From NCBI GenBank assembly GCA_959608625.1, contig CAUHQV010000020.1, forward strand, positions 1 through 44,002: a DNA stretch of 44,002 nucleotides, in the 5' to 3' direction. Origin of the DNA: an uncultured Flavobacteriales bacterium (GTDB lineage Bacteria > Bacteroidota > Bacteroidia > Flavobacteriales > UBA1820). Numbering within the stretch: position 1 is the stretch's first letter; each line of letters starts with the position of its first letter. Below, piece by piece: positions 8,555-18,077 of the stretch. The notes under the pieces are model-generated. The model saw only the letters and a program-made list of their open reading frames with translations, did no database searches and had not been told where the DNA came from. The translations under genes and the position numbers were made by a program.

Positions 8555-9913
8555 TTACACCCGCGGATTTTCAGGGTACATGTACCGGATAATCAGTCCG
8601 CTGAGCTGCAGCAGCGATATTTCGCATATTTTGATAGAGTACTCGGCTATGGAAAGGCGTTCTTCGGCTTCCAGCAGGCTGTTCTGCGCCTCGCGGAGTT
8701 CGATACCGGAAAGATCGCCCAGTTTATAACGATCCATAGCGATGGAATAGTTCTCTTCGGCTACTACCACATTCTCTTTTTCGAGTTCCCACAGGTCGAT
8801 ATTGTTCCGGTAGGCCATCCACAGGTTGCTCATATCGGCCCGCAGGCCGAGTTCGGTATCTTCGACCCGGAGCTGTTGGTTATCTATCTGGATGCGGGCG
8901 TTGCGCTGTTCGCGCCGGCGGTTCATCCCGTCGAAAATATTGATACCGACCGTCACCCCGTAATTAAGCCCCAGTCGTTGCTGCAGATCCGTCGCACCGG
9001 CCCCGTTCCACGTGGAGGTATAGCCGTACCCGGCATTCAATTTGACGTACGGATAATTCCGGCTGCGCGCTTTTTTCAAGTCCAGTTCGGAAAGGTACAG
9101 GTTTTTCTGGGCCATCTGTAAGGATACGTTGGACGAAAGGGTGCTTTCCCACAGTTCCCTCGCGTCCAGGGAGACGTCGGGAGTGATCAGCGAATCTTTC
9201 ACATGGATGGGCTCCTCGACATTCCCGGCGGCCATCAGCCGGTTCAGCCGGATACGGGAGGCGTGTACGACCTCCAATTGGTTGATCACTTTCGAACTGT
9301 CCGCATTGAAATCGACCTGCGCCTGTTTCAGGTCGAGCCCGGACATCGATCCGGTCGCGTAGTTCACCTCGACGATACGCAGCCTCTCGCGGGAGAGGTC
9401 GAGCGAAGATCGGAGGTTGGTAAGGCGCGTCTGCTGGCGGATCAAGTTGTAATATTCGCCGGAAATGTCGGCGATAAAATCCTCGACCGCCATCCGGGTG
9501 CCGAGTTCGCCCATGATCTCAAGTTCCTTCAACCGGGCATATTGCGCCTGGATACCCAACCCGTCGAAGACCGTCCAGTTAAGGGTCAGCCCGGCATTGG
9601 CCGTTTCGGAAGTTACCCCGTGCGACGTATCGATCGTTCCGTCCGCCGCCGCGCGGTTCCGGTTGTTGTTGACACTGCCGCTGCCGCCTCCGCTGAAATC
9701 CAGCGTAGGCAGGTAGCCCGCATTCCCGATGATGGCATTATTTTTGGCCACCTGCTCTTCGCCCCGGACGATCCGGATGGAATAATTGTCCCGAAGGCCT
9801 TTTTCCACACATTCTTTCAGATCGTACACTTGTGTCTGGGCATACGAAGGGGAGGCGGCTAAAAAGACGAATGCCGCGATCGCACTGTATTTTTTCATAT
9901 TCGTACTCTTCAT
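8555..9913 (-). CDS. TolC-like outer-membrane efflux channel
   Basis: 452 residues; forms the outer-membrane/periplasmic duct of a tripartite RND pump. The signal peptide ends PSYAQ (about residue 26). Two repeated outer-membrane-efflux-protein halves follow, each with long amphipathic helices (for example 'LKECVEKGLRDNYSIRIV', 'GLDLKQAQVDFNAD' and 'GIELREAQNSLLEAEERL'). The start at 9913 overlaps the pump stop codon as ATGA, which suggests translational coupling; an ATG five codons later also fits a signal peptide. Last gene of the operon with the fusion protein and AcrB-type pump. Substrates unknown. Confidence 0.93.
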   Translation of the reverse strand: MKSTNMKKYSAIAAFVFLAASPSYAQTQVYDLKECVEKGLRDNYSIRIVRGEEQVAKNNAIIGNAGYLPTLDFSGGGSGSVNNNRNRAAADGTIDTSHGVTSETANAGLTLNWTVFDGLGIQAQYARLKELEIMGELGTRMAVEDFIADISGEYYNLIRQQTRLTNLRSSLDLSRERLRIVEVNYATGSMSGLDLKQAQVDFNADSSKVINQLEVVHASRIRLNRLMAAGNVEEPIHVKDSLITPDVSLDARELWESTLSSNVSLQMAQKNLYLSELDLKKARSRNYPYVKLNAGYGYTSTWNGAGATDLQQRLGLNYGVTVGINIFDGMNRRREQRNARIQIDNQQLRVEDTELGLRADMSNLWMAYRNNIDLWELEKENVVVAEENYSIAMDRYKLGDLSGIELREAQNSLLEAEERLSIAEYSIKICEISLLQLSGLIIRYMYPENPRV

Positions 9914-12900
9914 GCTTTTACGGCGTCGGCCGAATAATTTTTAAGCAGTTTTTTCTTGCGGTCGGTAGAGATAAAGCTGTACATGGCCGGCACGATGAAC
10001 AGTGTCAACAGGGTAGACACCAACATACCGCCTACTACGGCCACTCCCATCGCGATACGCCCGTTGGCCCCCTCGCCGGAAGCGACCACCAACGGCACCA
10101 GCCCCAATATGGTGGAGGCGCTGGTCATCAGGATCGGGCGCAGGCGCTGTACGGACGCCACCCGGATCGCCTCTCCGATAGACATACCGGCCTGCTGGCG
10201 CTGGTTGGCGAATTCGACGATGAGGATACCGTTCTTGGCCACCAGTCCGATGAGCATGATGATACCGATCTGGCTGAAAATGTTCATCGTGATGCCGCCG
10301 AAATACATGAACGCCAAAGCCCCCGCGATAGCCAGCGGCACGGTGAACATCACCACCAGCGGGTCTTTGAAACTCTCGAACTGGGCGGCCAGCACCAGGT
10401 AGATCATAATAAGGGCCAGCACCATGGCGAACATCAGACTCGACGAGCTCTCCCGGAATTCCTTGGATTCCCCGGAAAGGGCTGTACGGAACGAGTCGCC
10501 GAGCGTTTCGGCCGCGATGCGGTCCATCTCGTCCAGTCCGTCCCCGATCGTATAGCCTTTGGCCAGGCCGCTGGAAACGGTCGCCGCCACAAAACGGTTG
10601 TACCGGTATAGCTGTGGGGGGGCGGTCGCTTCCCGGATCGTCACCAGATTGTCGAGCTGTATCATTTGTCCGTTGTCGCTGCGCACATAGATGGATTTCA
10701 AGTCGACCGGTTTGTTGCGTTGCTGGCGGTTGATCTCGCCCAGTATCTGGTACTGTTTCCCGTTCATGTAGAAATAACCGACCCGCTGTCCCGACAGGGC
10801 GTACTGCAGGGTCTGGGCGATATTACGGGTGCTGACCCCCAGAAGGGTCGCCTTGTCGCGGTCGATCTCGATGTGCGCCTCCGGTTTGGTAAATTTCAGG
10901 TTGACGTCGGCCATCTGGAACACCGGGCTGGCGTTGACTTTATCCATGAATACCGGCAGGTATTTTTGCAGGCTGTCCAGGCTCGTGGTCTGGAGCACGT
11001 ATTGGATAGGCATTCCTCCGCGGCGGCCTCCGAAAGTCGATTGCTGCTGTACGAAAGCCCGCGCCTGGGTTTCCCCCCGCACGGCAGCGGAGAGCTGTTC
11101 GGCGATCTCCATCTGCGAGCGCTCGCGGTCGGCGATATCGGGGAGTATCACGTTGATGGAACCGCTCCCGCTCGAAGAACGGGCCATGAGCGACTGCCGC
11201 TCCGGAGCGATCGAATCGGCGATATAGGCGATACGGTCGGCATAATCCCGGATAAATTCGAACGTACTGCCTTCCGGGCCGCGCATATTGACCGACACCA
11301 TCGAACGGTCTTCCATCGGGGCCAGTTCGGCCGGGATACGCGTCCAGAAAAACCATGTGAGGACAAACAGCACGCCCACGATGGGAAGCGCCCACACCCG
11401 GCGCCGAAGGAATGCGTCCAGACTGCGCTCGTACAGGCGGTTCATTCCCAGGAAAAAGGGCTCCGTTTTGCGGTAGAACCAGTTCTTGTTATCGTGTTTT
11501 TTCAGCAGTTTGGTGGCCAGCATCGGCGTAAAAGTAAGCGCCGCAAAAGCGGAAATAGCTACCGCCCCGGCAATCACGATACTAAATTCCTTGAACAGCC
11601 GCCCGGTCATGCCCTCCATGAACACGATGGGCAGAAAGACCGATATCAGGGTGATCGTGGTCGATACTACCGCGAAGAATATCTCCCGGGAGCCTTCGAT
11701 CCCGGCTGTTTTGGGGTCCATCCCCTGTTCTATCTTCACATAAATATTCTCGGTCATCACGATGGCGTCGTCCACCACCAGTCCCACTGCCAATACAATA
11801 GCCAGCATCGTGAGCACGTTGATGGAAAATCCCGCCAGATACATCACAAAGAACGCACCGACCAGGGATATCGGGATCACTACGCAGGGGATCAGGGTGA
11901 CCCGCCAGTCCCGCAGGAAGAGGAAAATGATGAGGATCACCAACACAAGCGCCTCGTACAGGGTATTGCGCACCTCGTTGATGGACGCCCGGATGAAGCG
12001 CGTATTGTCGTACATCATTTCCACCGTGACGTCTTCCGGCAGGTCTTTCTTGATCTGTTCGATGCGCCGGTAAGCCTCCTCGGCGATCTCGATATGGTTG
12101 GCTCCGGGCTGGGGCACGATCACGTCGATGACCATCGGCTCCCCGTTCTTTTTCAGGATGCTGCGCAAGTCTTCAGGCGACACTTCGGCATAACCTACGT
12201 CACTGAACCGTACAATATTGCCCCCGCTTTCCTTGATGATCAGGTTGTTGAACTCCCGGGCGGTGGTCATCAGGCCCATCGTGCGGATGGAAAGTTCCAT
12301 GGTATTGCCTTCAATACTGCCGGAAGGCAGCTCCACGTTCTCTTTTTCCACCGCGTTGCGGATATCGAGCGGGGTCACGCCGTAACCGGCCATTTTGACC
12401 GGGTCCAGCCACAGGCGCATCGAGTAGCGTTTCTCCCCCCAAATATTGACCGCACTGACGTTCGGAATGGTCTGCAGGCGCTCTTTGACGGTAAGTTCGG
12501 CGATCTCGGACAGTTCCATCAGCGAACGTTTGCTGCTGCGTACCGCGATCTGCATGATAGGGGAGGCGTCCGCATCGGCTTTGGAGATGGTCGGGGGGTC
12601 GCAGTCGCGCGGCAGGTTGCGCTGGGCGCGGGAAACCTTGTCGCGCACGTCGTTGGCCGCGGTTTCCATGTCGACCGACAGTTCGAATTCGACCGTGATA
12701 CGGCTTTGTCCCTGGCTGGAAGTGCTGCTCAGCGAGCGGATACCGGGAATCCCGTTGATGTTCTGCTCGAGAGGCTCGGTGATCTGGTTCATGATCACCT
12801 CGGCGTTGGCCCCCGGATAGGAAACGCTCACCGAGATGATGGGCTGGTCTACGCTGGGGTATTCGCGCACGCCCAGGAAAGTATAACCGATGAACCCGAA

Positions 12901-12972
12901 CAGGATAATGACGAGCATCAGCACGGTAGAGAGTACCGGACGGCGGATACTTGTTTCGGATATATTGGCCAT
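9910..12972 (-). CDS. RND multidrug-type efflux pump, AcrB/MexB-like (HAE1)
   Basis: 1020 residues, the normal length for the hydrophobe/amphiphile RND family. Starts with the typical 'SIRRPVLSTVLMLVIILFG' first membrane helix and has two large periplasmic loops between TM1-2 and TM7-8. The proton-relay Asp pair is in TM4 ('LAVGLVVDDAIVMTENIY', about residue 400) and the TM10 Lys lies in 'IGLVAKNGILIVEFAN'. It exports compounds from the periplasm/inner membrane to the TolC-like channel using the proton gradient. The start TGATG overlaps the fusion-protein stop and the end overlaps the channel start, so the three genes are translationally coupled. Confidence 0.96.
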   Translation of the reverse strand: MANISETSIRRPVLSTVLMLVIILFGFIGYTFLGVREYPSVDQPIISVSVSYPGANAEVIMNQITEPLEQNINGIPGIRSLSSTSSQGQSRITVEFELSVDMETAANDVRDKVSRAQRNLPRDCDPPTISKADADASPIMQIAVRSSKRSLMELSEIAELTVKERLQTIPNVSAVNIWGEKRYSMRLWLDPVKMAGYGVTPLDIRNAVEKENVELPSGSIEGNTMELSIRTMGLMTTAREFNNLIIKESGGNIVRFSDVGYAEVSPEDLRSILKKNGEPMVIDVIVPQPGANHIEIAEEAYRRIEQIKKDLPEDVTVEMMYDNTRFIRASINEVRNTLYEALVLVILIIFLFLRDWRVTLIPCVVIPISLVGAFFVMYLAGFSINVLTMLAIVLAVGLVVDDAIVMTENIYVKIEQGMDPKTAGIEGSREIFFAVVSTTITLISVFLPIVFMEGMTGRLFKEFSIVIAGAVAISAFAALTFTPMLATKLLKKHDNKNWFYRKTEPFFLGMNRLYERSLDAFLRRRVWALPIVGVLFVLTWFFWTRIPAELAPMEDRSMVSVNMRGPEGSTFEFIRDYADRIAYIADSIAPERQSLMARSSSGSGSINVILPDIADRERSQMEIAEQLSAAVRGETQARAFVQQQSTFGGRRGGMPIQYVLQTTSLDSLQKYLPVFMDKVNASPVFQMADVNLKFTKPEAHIEIDRDKATLLGVSTRNIAQTLQYALSGQRVGYFYMNGKQYQILGEINRQQRNKPVDLKSIYVRSDNGQMIQLDNLVTIREATAPPQLYRYNRFVAATVSSGLAKGYTIGDGLDEMDRIAAETLGDSFRTALSGESKEFRESSSSLMFAMVLALIMIYLVLAAQFESFKDPLVVMFTVPLAIAGALAFMYFGGITMNIFSQIGIIMLIGLVAKNGILIVEFANQRQQAGMSIGEAIRVASVQRLRPILMTSASTILGLVPLVVASGEGANGRIAMGVAVVGGMLVSTLLTLFIVPAMYSFISTDRKKKLLKNYSADAVKA

Positions 12973-14075
12973 CAGTCGTCCCCTCCCGCTTTCAGGTTTT
13001 CGATCCGCACCGGCATCCCGGTACGGAGCTGCATCACACCGGACACCAGCACGGTATCCCCTCTTTCTAGCCCTTCAAGAGCTTGTACTTTGTCCTCGGT
13101 GCGCAGCCCTAGCACGATCTCCCGGGGCTCGGCTTTCCCACCCTTGTACAGATATACGATCTGGCGGCCCATCTCCGGGATCACGGCCTCGCTGGGTACG
13201 ACCAAGGCGTCCTTTATCTCGCTCTTGGTGATCTCCACCGAAACGTACCGGCCAGGGACAATGCTTTCGTTGGCATTGGGATAGCGGGCGCGCACTTTTA
13301 GACTGCGTGTCGGTTCGTCTATCGTGCTTTCCACCGCATAGATCGTCGCCCCGTAATCCTTCATCAAGCCGTCCTGTTCCATCCTGAAAACGATACGGGA
13401 ACCCCGGCCCACTTCGGTGGCATAGCTTTCAGGGATAGAGAATTCGATCTTTATGGGGGATATTTTCGTCAGTTTGGCCACCACGGTGGATGGAGAGGCA
13501 TAAGAACCTTCGCTGACCATCCTCAGCCCGATAATCCCGTCGAACGGTGCCCGCAGTTCCGTCTGGGCGATATTGGCTTTGACCAGTTCGATATCGGCCA
13601 TGAGTTGCTCGTAGGCGGTCTGCACCTGTTCGAAGGCTTCCTGGCTCACGGCATCCTTTTCCAGCAGGGTACGCTGGCGGTATACCCGGTCGGTAGCCAA
13701 CTGCACCTGGGCCTGTAGTTTCTTCAGCTGAGCCTGCAACGGCGCATCGTTTATTTTTGCCAGGAGTTCGCCTTTTTTGACGTGCGTACCTTCGGTGAAA
13801 TAGATCGCCACGATCTTGCCCGAAGATTCAAACGAAAGGTTGACTTCCTCGTCGGGCATCGTACTGCCCGTGCGGACGATACGGTCGGACAAAGTCCGGT
13901 ATCCCAGCACCTGGGCATTGACATTTAAAGTTCTCGCAGAGGGATTCTTGGAAACCACGCCCGATCGTGGATCTTCGGAGGCTTTAGCAGATCTTTTTAC
14001 TTTAGGGTAAACGATCATCCCGGCAATCAACAGGACTATCGCAGCCAGAACGGCTATTTTTGCTTTTTTTGTCAT
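12972..14075 (-). CDS. RND efflux periplasmic membrane-fusion protein (AcrA/MexA-like)
   Basis: 367 residues from the ATG at 14075; the open frame extends 26 codons further but that stretch is Cys-rich, unlike a signal, and lies upstream of the predicted promoter. A single N-terminal membrane anchor (MTKKAKIAVLAAIVLLIAGM) is followed by the lipoyl/barrel-sandwich halves ('SSGKIVAIYFTEGTHVKKGE', 'IAQTELRAPFDGIIGLRMV') split by an alpha-hairpin (about 125-180), then beta-barrel and membrane-proximal domains. It bridges the RND pump and the TolC-like channel. First gene of the operon; the stop overlaps the pump start by one base. Confidence 0.94.
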   Translation of the reverse strand: MTKKAKIAVLAAIVLLIAGMIVYPKVKRSAKASEDPRSGVVSKNPSARTLNVNAQVLGYRTLSDRIVRTGSTMPDEEVNLSFESSGKIVAIYFTEGTHVKKGELLAKINDAPLQAQLKKLQAQVQLATDRVYRQRTLLEKDAVSQEAFEQVQTAYEQLMADIELVKANIAQTELRAPFDGIIGLRMVSEGSYASPSTVVAKLTKISPIKIEFSIPESYATEVGRGSRIVFRMEQDGLMKDYGATIYAVESTIDEPTRSLKVRARYPNANESIVPGRYVSVEITKSEIKDALVVPSEAVIPEMGRQIVYLYKGGKAEPREIVLGLRTEDKVQALEGLERGDTVLVSGVMQLRTGMPVRIENLKAGGDD

Positions 14076-14105
14076 AGATGCGTGCAGTTTTCCGTATAAG
14101 AAAGG

Positions 14106-14113
14106 CAAACATA
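14106..14113 (-). promoter_or_regulatory. Predicted -7 promoter element of the RND efflux operon
   Basis: TATGTTTG on the minus strand matches TAnnTTTG, 30 bases before the fusion-protein ATG. GTTG at plus 14131-14134 is 17 bases upstream, a little short for -33. No adjacent repressor gene of the TetR/MarR type is visible. Confidence 0.4.
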
Positions 14114-14311
14114 CGGCTTTTAACAAATTACAACCGGTTTTGCACCGGCACACCTTTCCTATAAAGGGAGACTGGATTTCCCCGGAAAGGTTTAATAGAA
14201 AAATGCCGTTTTAGGATTTTTTTAAGACACATTTGACGAGTTCGACTCCTGCAAGGCTTTCCCCCGGTAAAATAAGTTGCGCCATACCGTCAGGATAAAC
14301 TACAAAATCAA

Positions 14312-14331
14312 GCCCCGGAAGATTCCGGAGC
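14312..14331 (-). terminator. Probable terminator of the six-gene envelope operon
   Basis: Near-perfect inverted repeat (14312-14320 and 14323-14331, core CCGGAA/TTCCGG) about 25 bases past the stop of the zinc-ribbon gene, followed on the minus strand by TTGATTTTG. The T-tract is short, so this is moderate evidence. Confidence 0.5.
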
Positions 14332-14355
14332 CATTTGAACTGTCAAAAAATGTTT

Positions 14356-14676
14356 TTATTCCCGGCCGGAAGCCCCCTTCCAGCGTTTGAGCAGGGGGAA
14401 GAACTGCCTCATCTGGGCAATAGCTTCCTCTTTGGTGTACTTCACCTCGCTCTCCTTGTTGAACTCGTCGACCATCTCCGCGCAATGGGCGATCATCTGT
14501 TCCATCGTACAGTCCTCGGTAAAAGCCCCGTCCCGGTAGCAGTAGATACAGTAGTCCTCGCTCAGGCCGCCGTCTTTTTCGGTGCCCCGCAATTCCATTT
14601 CGTCGACGGGCATCCCACAGCTCTGACAGAACCGCATCTCTTCGGCCGCATGGCCCGTATTTGCTTGATCGTTCAT
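14356..14676 (-). CDS. Small putative zinc-ribbon protein
   Basis: 106 residues. Four cysteines in two pairs (C17-x2-C20 and C43-x2-C46) within 'FCQSCGMPVDEMELRGTEKD' and 'SEDYCIYCYRDGAFTED' match the 'putative zinc ribbon' family (zn_ribbon_2 type), in which this N-terminal motif is followed by 'TMEQMI' and a helical tail. Cytoplasmic; function unknown across the family. Last gene of the operon starting at 20266, 31 bases after the fluoride channel gene. Confidence 0.85.
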   Translation of the reverse strand: MNDQANTGHAAEEMRFCQSCGMPVDEMELRGTEKDGGLSEDYCIYCYRDGAFTEDCTMEQMIAHCAEMVDEFNKESEVKYTKEEAIAQMRQFFPLLKRWKGASGRE

Positions 14677-14707
14677 GGTTTATCTTTTTATGTCGTGATA
14701 GTAAAGA

Positions 14708-15085
14708 TTAAAATAGTTTGACCGTCAATTGTCCCAGGTATACCATAGCCAGCCCGAGTGCGAAACTGAGCACCGCGTAGGCCCCCACACCCAGGAAATT
14801 CCCGCCCTGGAGCATCGAAAGGTTCTCGTTGGCAAAGGTCGAAAACGTCGTGAAGCCCCCGCAAAAACCCACCGTCAGGAACATCCGGATGTCGGGATCC
14901 AGCACGTGCCCCCGATCGAACAGCCCGTAGAACAGTCCGATGAGAAAACACCCGGCCAAATTCACCACGAGCGTCCCGTACGGGAAAACATGCAGGATAT
15001 GGTCCTGCACCAGACGGGTAAGCACATAGCGCGAAACCCCGCCTAAAAAACTCCCGGTACCTATGAATAGCAGCGTTTTGAGCAT
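14708..15085 (-). CDS. crcB: Fluoride channel FluC/CrcB
   Basis: 125 residues, four membrane helices, the standard length. Hallmarks: 'GGVSRYVLTRL' after TM1, 'GTLVVNLAGCFLIG' (the conserved TM2 Asn) and 'VGFCGGFTTFSTFANE' (TM3 break and Phe-box region). Family members form antiparallel dimers that export toxic fluoride. It starts 3 bases after the MscS-like stop, so it is cotranscribed and has no room for its own fluoride riboswitch directly upstream. Confidence 0.95.
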   Translation of the reverse strand: MLKTLLFIGTGSFLGGVSRYVLTRLVQDHILHVFPYGTLVVNLAGCFLIGLFYGLFDRGHVLDPDIRMFLTVGFCGGFTTFSTFANENLSMLQGGNFLGVGAYAVLSFALGLAMVYLGQLTVKLF

Positions 15086-15088
15086 TTC

Positions 15089-16027
15089 TTAAGCCTGTTC
15101 TTTATACATATGGACATCCATCTGCGGGAACGGGATATTGAGCCCCTCGCGGGGAAAATTCTTGTATACTTTCTCGTTCATATCGAAAAATACGCCCCAG
15201 TAATCCTCCAGTTTCGTCCAGGCGCGCACCGTGATATTGACCGAAGAATCCCCCAGAGAAGCCAGTGCGATGAAATAAGCCGGTTCTTTGAGTACCCTTT
15301 CGTCGGCTTCGAGCAGGGAAGCGAGCAAGGCTTTCGCCTTGTCGTAATCGTCGCCGTAGCCGATGCCGAAAGTCCAGTCCACCCGGCGGGTGGATTCGTG
15401 GGAATAATTGTTGATGATACCGGTGGACATACCCCCGTTGGGCAGCAGAATGATCTTATTGTCCGGAGTAGCGAGCAGGGTAGAGAACAGCGTAATGGCT
15501 CGCACGGTGCCGGCCTGTCCCTGCGCCTCGATATAATCGCCTACGCGGTACGGCTTGAGCAGCAGCACCAGCACGCCCCCGGCGAAATTCTGCAAAGTGC
15601 CGGAGAGCGCCATACCGATAGCCAGACCGGCCGAAGCGAAGATGGCGATAAACGACGTGGTATCGATGCCCAGGAAACTGATCACGATAATGATCAGGAT
15701 GAACATCATCGTGATACGGATCATCGACAAAAGGAAGGTGCTGAGCGATACGTCCACCTCGCGGCGAATGAACATCCGCCGGAAAAAACCGACAACGCGC
15801 CGGATAATCCAGCGCCCTATATAAAACAGCAGGACGGCCAGTACGATCCGGATCACGGCATCCAATACGCCCCGGACGGTCATGTCGACGATCTGGTCGA
15901 GCGTCATATTTTTCAACCCGGCGAAAAACGCTTTCATATCGTGTTTTTCCAGGGAATCGACTGCCGCCGGCGAAATGTCCGGCAGCCCTGTCTGAAGTTT
16001 GAACAGCAAATACAACAACATATTCAT
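15089..16027 (-). CDS. MscS-family small-conductance mechanosensitive channel
   Basis: 312 residues. About 80 N-terminal residues with a membrane segment precede the MscS core: the pore helix 'SAGLAIGMALSGTLQNFAGG' rich in Ala/Gly, the beta-domain start 'LLLKPYRVGDYIEAQGQAGT', 'LFSTLLATPDNKIILLPNGG', and the alpha/beta C-terminal domain. Opens under membrane tension to release solutes on osmotic downshock. Lies between the LTA-synthase-like sulfatase (20 bases) and the fluoride channel (3 bases) in the envelope operon. Confidence 0.94.
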   Translation of the reverse strand: MNMLLYLLFKLQTGLPDISPAAVDSLEKHDMKAFFAGLKNMTLDQIVDMTVRGVLDAVIRIVLAVLLFYIGRWIIRRVVGFFRRMFIRREVDVSLSTFLLSMIRITMMFILIIIVISFLGIDTTSFIAIFASAGLAIGMALSGTLQNFAGGVLVLLLKPYRVGDYIEAQGQAGTVRAITLFSTLLATPDNKIILLPNGGMSTGIINNYSHESTRRVDWTFGIGYGDDYDKAKALLASLLEADERVLKEPAYFIALASLGDSSVNITVRAWTKLEDYWGVFFDMNEKVYKNFPREGLNIPFPQMDVHMYKEQA

Positions 16028-16047
16028 GGCTTATCGGTATTTAAAAG

Positions 16048-18063
16048 TTAAGGTTGTTTGCGGTTATTGAAATAGAGGTACCGGGCACTTTGGTAGAACG
16101 CCTGTACGAGCGAATCCAATGCGGCGGCCTGCGGCGTATCGGCGGACAGCGAATCGAGCGGGCGGCCATCCTGGTAGCGGTAAAGCACCGGGGGAACGCT
16201 GCCGTCGATGGCACGGGTGTAGGCCAAACTATCGGCAATAAGAGTGATTCCGTCCGTACCCTGGTACGACCCGCCGGAGAACGCATATGAACGCGCATAA
16301 TTGAGGGGGTCACTCATATCCCGGCCCAGCGTGTAATTGGTGTACGGCAGCCCGGCTATCGAAAAGGCGGTGGGCATCACATCCATCAGGGCGGCCGGCG
16401 CCTCTACCGTACGGGGCTCTATGAACGAGGGAGCGTAAACGAAGATCGGCACATGGAAATGCGACAATCCCGCCTCGTATTCGGGCCGCGCGGTGTGGGA
16501 ATACGGGTTGAGGCCCATATTGTGGTCGCCGAAGAATACGATGACGGTATTTTCGGCCCAGCCCTGTTCCTCCGCTCTTTGGACGAACCGCGCGATGTTG
16601 AAATCGAGGTAGCGCAAAGCGTTGTATTGTCCCAGTTCCAGGAAACCAGCCCGGCGCAGGGCTTCCATATCCACTTCGGATTCTTTCAAAGGACGATAGC
16701 TGTCCCGCTGGTCGGGTACGGTATAGGGCCGGTGATTGGAAGAAGTCTGCACGTAAGCGACAAAAGGCTCCCCGGCACGGTTGAGGCTGTCGAACATCGT
16801 CGAAGCATACTTGAACAGGTCGTAATCGTCGATACCCCATACGTCTACTCGGTTTTCCACCGGATAAGACCCTTCTTCAAATATTTGGATACCTTCCACG
16901 TTGCTTTGGAACACGGCCCGAATGTTGGCCCAGTTCGCACTGCCGCCGAGCATATAAAACCGTTTGTAGCCCACCGCCTGATCCATGATCACGCGTTGGT
17001 CGATCGCTTTCTGCACCCGCGAAGCGGTGGTTCCCAGCGTCACGTCCGGTATCCCGGTGAGCGAACCATATACGGTAAAGGCCGTCCCCCAACGGGGCAC
17101 GTAAGCGTTTTTAAAGAACAGGCATTTTTGCAGCAGCGAATCGGTATGCGGGGTCGAAGGCAGCGGATTGCCGAACGCGCTCATCGGGGCGGCGCCGAAG
17201 GATTCCAGCATCACGAATACGATATTGGGCCGGCGATCTCCCTTAGCAGGCACGTGCCGCTCGAAAGGCTTGTCCGGGATCGTGCCCAGATACCGGGTCA
17301 TGGCCGGAAGGTATTTTTCAAAAGCCTCCATGTCCACCGAAGTATCGGCCGAGGACAGGCTCGAGAAAAGGTACAGCACCGGATTCAATGCCAGGCTGTT
17401 TACATTTTTATCTTTGGAGAAATAAGCTTCGCTCCACCGCAGAGGATAGTGCGACACGGAACCGTACAGGCCCCAGGCCACCAGCAATACCCACACCGCC
17501 CGCCAAAGTATTCGGGGCAATTTTTCCTTTCCTTCGGCAAAACGGGACGACAGGCGGTATATCCACGAGGACAGGAAATAAAAAAGGAAGCCTATCGCCG
17601 CTACGCCCAACGTCCCCCAAACCACGGGGTAGCTCTGCCACAACATCCCCAGGGAGATGAGCGGATTTTTGGCGAATTCGGCCAGCGAAGCGTTCAGGCG
17701 TTCCCCGGTATAGGAAAAGTTGCCCAGATCGGCCATCAACAGCAGCGTGATCAGTACTCCGACCACGGCGAAATACGACCGGGCGAACCGTTTGAACCCC
17801 TTTCGGGAAAAGAAACGGCCGGGCATCGTCATCGACAACAAGCAGGGTAACAGTATCAGGATGAGGGACAGACGGAAATCGAACCGCATCGACACCCACA
17901 CCGCCCGGCTTACCTCATCAACCGCCGCCGGGGCGAATACCTCGGAGAAATACAGGTAGAACGCACCTTTGTATAATTGCAGGAATGCGACCCATACGAT
18001 GAACATCAACGCCGTATACACGGCGAAACCGGGGACGACTGTCTTCTTCATGATCCTCGACAT
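16048..18063 (-). CDS. LTA-synthase-like membrane sulfatase (phosphoglycerol transferase family)
   Basis: 671 residues. The N-terminal third has about five membrane helices; the rest is a periplasmic alkaline-phosphatase/sulfatase-fold domain. Visible motifs: 'RRPNIVFVMLESFGAAPMSA' with the metal-binding Glu, 'PRWGTAFTVYGSLTGIP' with the likely nucleophile Thr, and 'IVFFGDHNMGLNPYSH' with metal ligands Asp-His. LtaS and OpgB/MdoB of this family transfer sn-glycerol-1-phosphate from phosphatidylglycerol, releasing diacylglycerol; lipid A phosphoethanolamine transferases are related but have a different layout. It is 14 bases after the lipid-kinase gene, which suggests the kinase recycles released diacylglycerol (inference). 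An alternative ATG lies at 18051. Confidence 0.9.
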   Translation of the reverse strand: MSRIMKKTVVPGFAVYTALMFIVWVAFLQLYKGAFYLYFSEVFAPAAVDEVSRAVWVSMRFDFRLSLILILLPCLLSMTMPGRFFSRKGFKRFARSYFAVVGVLITLLLMADLGNFSYTGERLNASLAEFAKNPLISLGMLWQSYPVVWGTLGVAAIGFLFYFLSSWIYRLSSRFAEGKEKLPRILWRAVWVLLVAWGLYGSVSHYPLRWSEAYFSKDKNVNSLALNPVLYLFSSLSSADTSVDMEAFEKYLPAMTRYLGTIPDKPFERHVPAKGDRRPNIVFVMLESFGAAPMSAFGNPLPSTPHTDSLLQKCLFFKNAYVPRWGTAFTVYGSLTGIPDVTLGTTASRVQKAIDQRVIMDQAVGYKRFYMLGGSANWANIRAVFQSNVEGIQIFEEGSYPVENRVDVWGIDDYDLFKYASTMFDSLNRAGEPFVAYVQTSSNHRPYTVPDQRDSYRPLKESEVDMEALRRAGFLELGQYNALRYLDFNIARFVQRAEEQGWAENTVIVFFGDHNMGLNPYSHTARPEYEAGLSHFHVPIFVYAPSFIEPRTVEAPAALMDVMPTAFSIAGLPYTNYTLGRDMSDPLNYARSYAFSGGSYQGTDGITLIADSLAYTRAIDGSVPPVLYRYQDGRPLDSLSADTPQAAALDSLVQAFYQSARYLYFNNRKQP

Positions 18064-18077
18064 TAATGTGGAGTATA

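Noticed and set aside
10666..13284. Very long plus-strand open frame (872 codons) opposite the RND pump and fusion-protein genes
   Set aside because: It is antisense to well-supported genes, is rich in His/Arg/Gln as expected from a shadow frame in GC-rich codons, and shows no domain.
14234..14260. Possible tRNA T-loop (GAGTTCGACTC) upstream of the efflux operon
   Set aside because: No acceptor, D or anticodon arms can be drawn around it.
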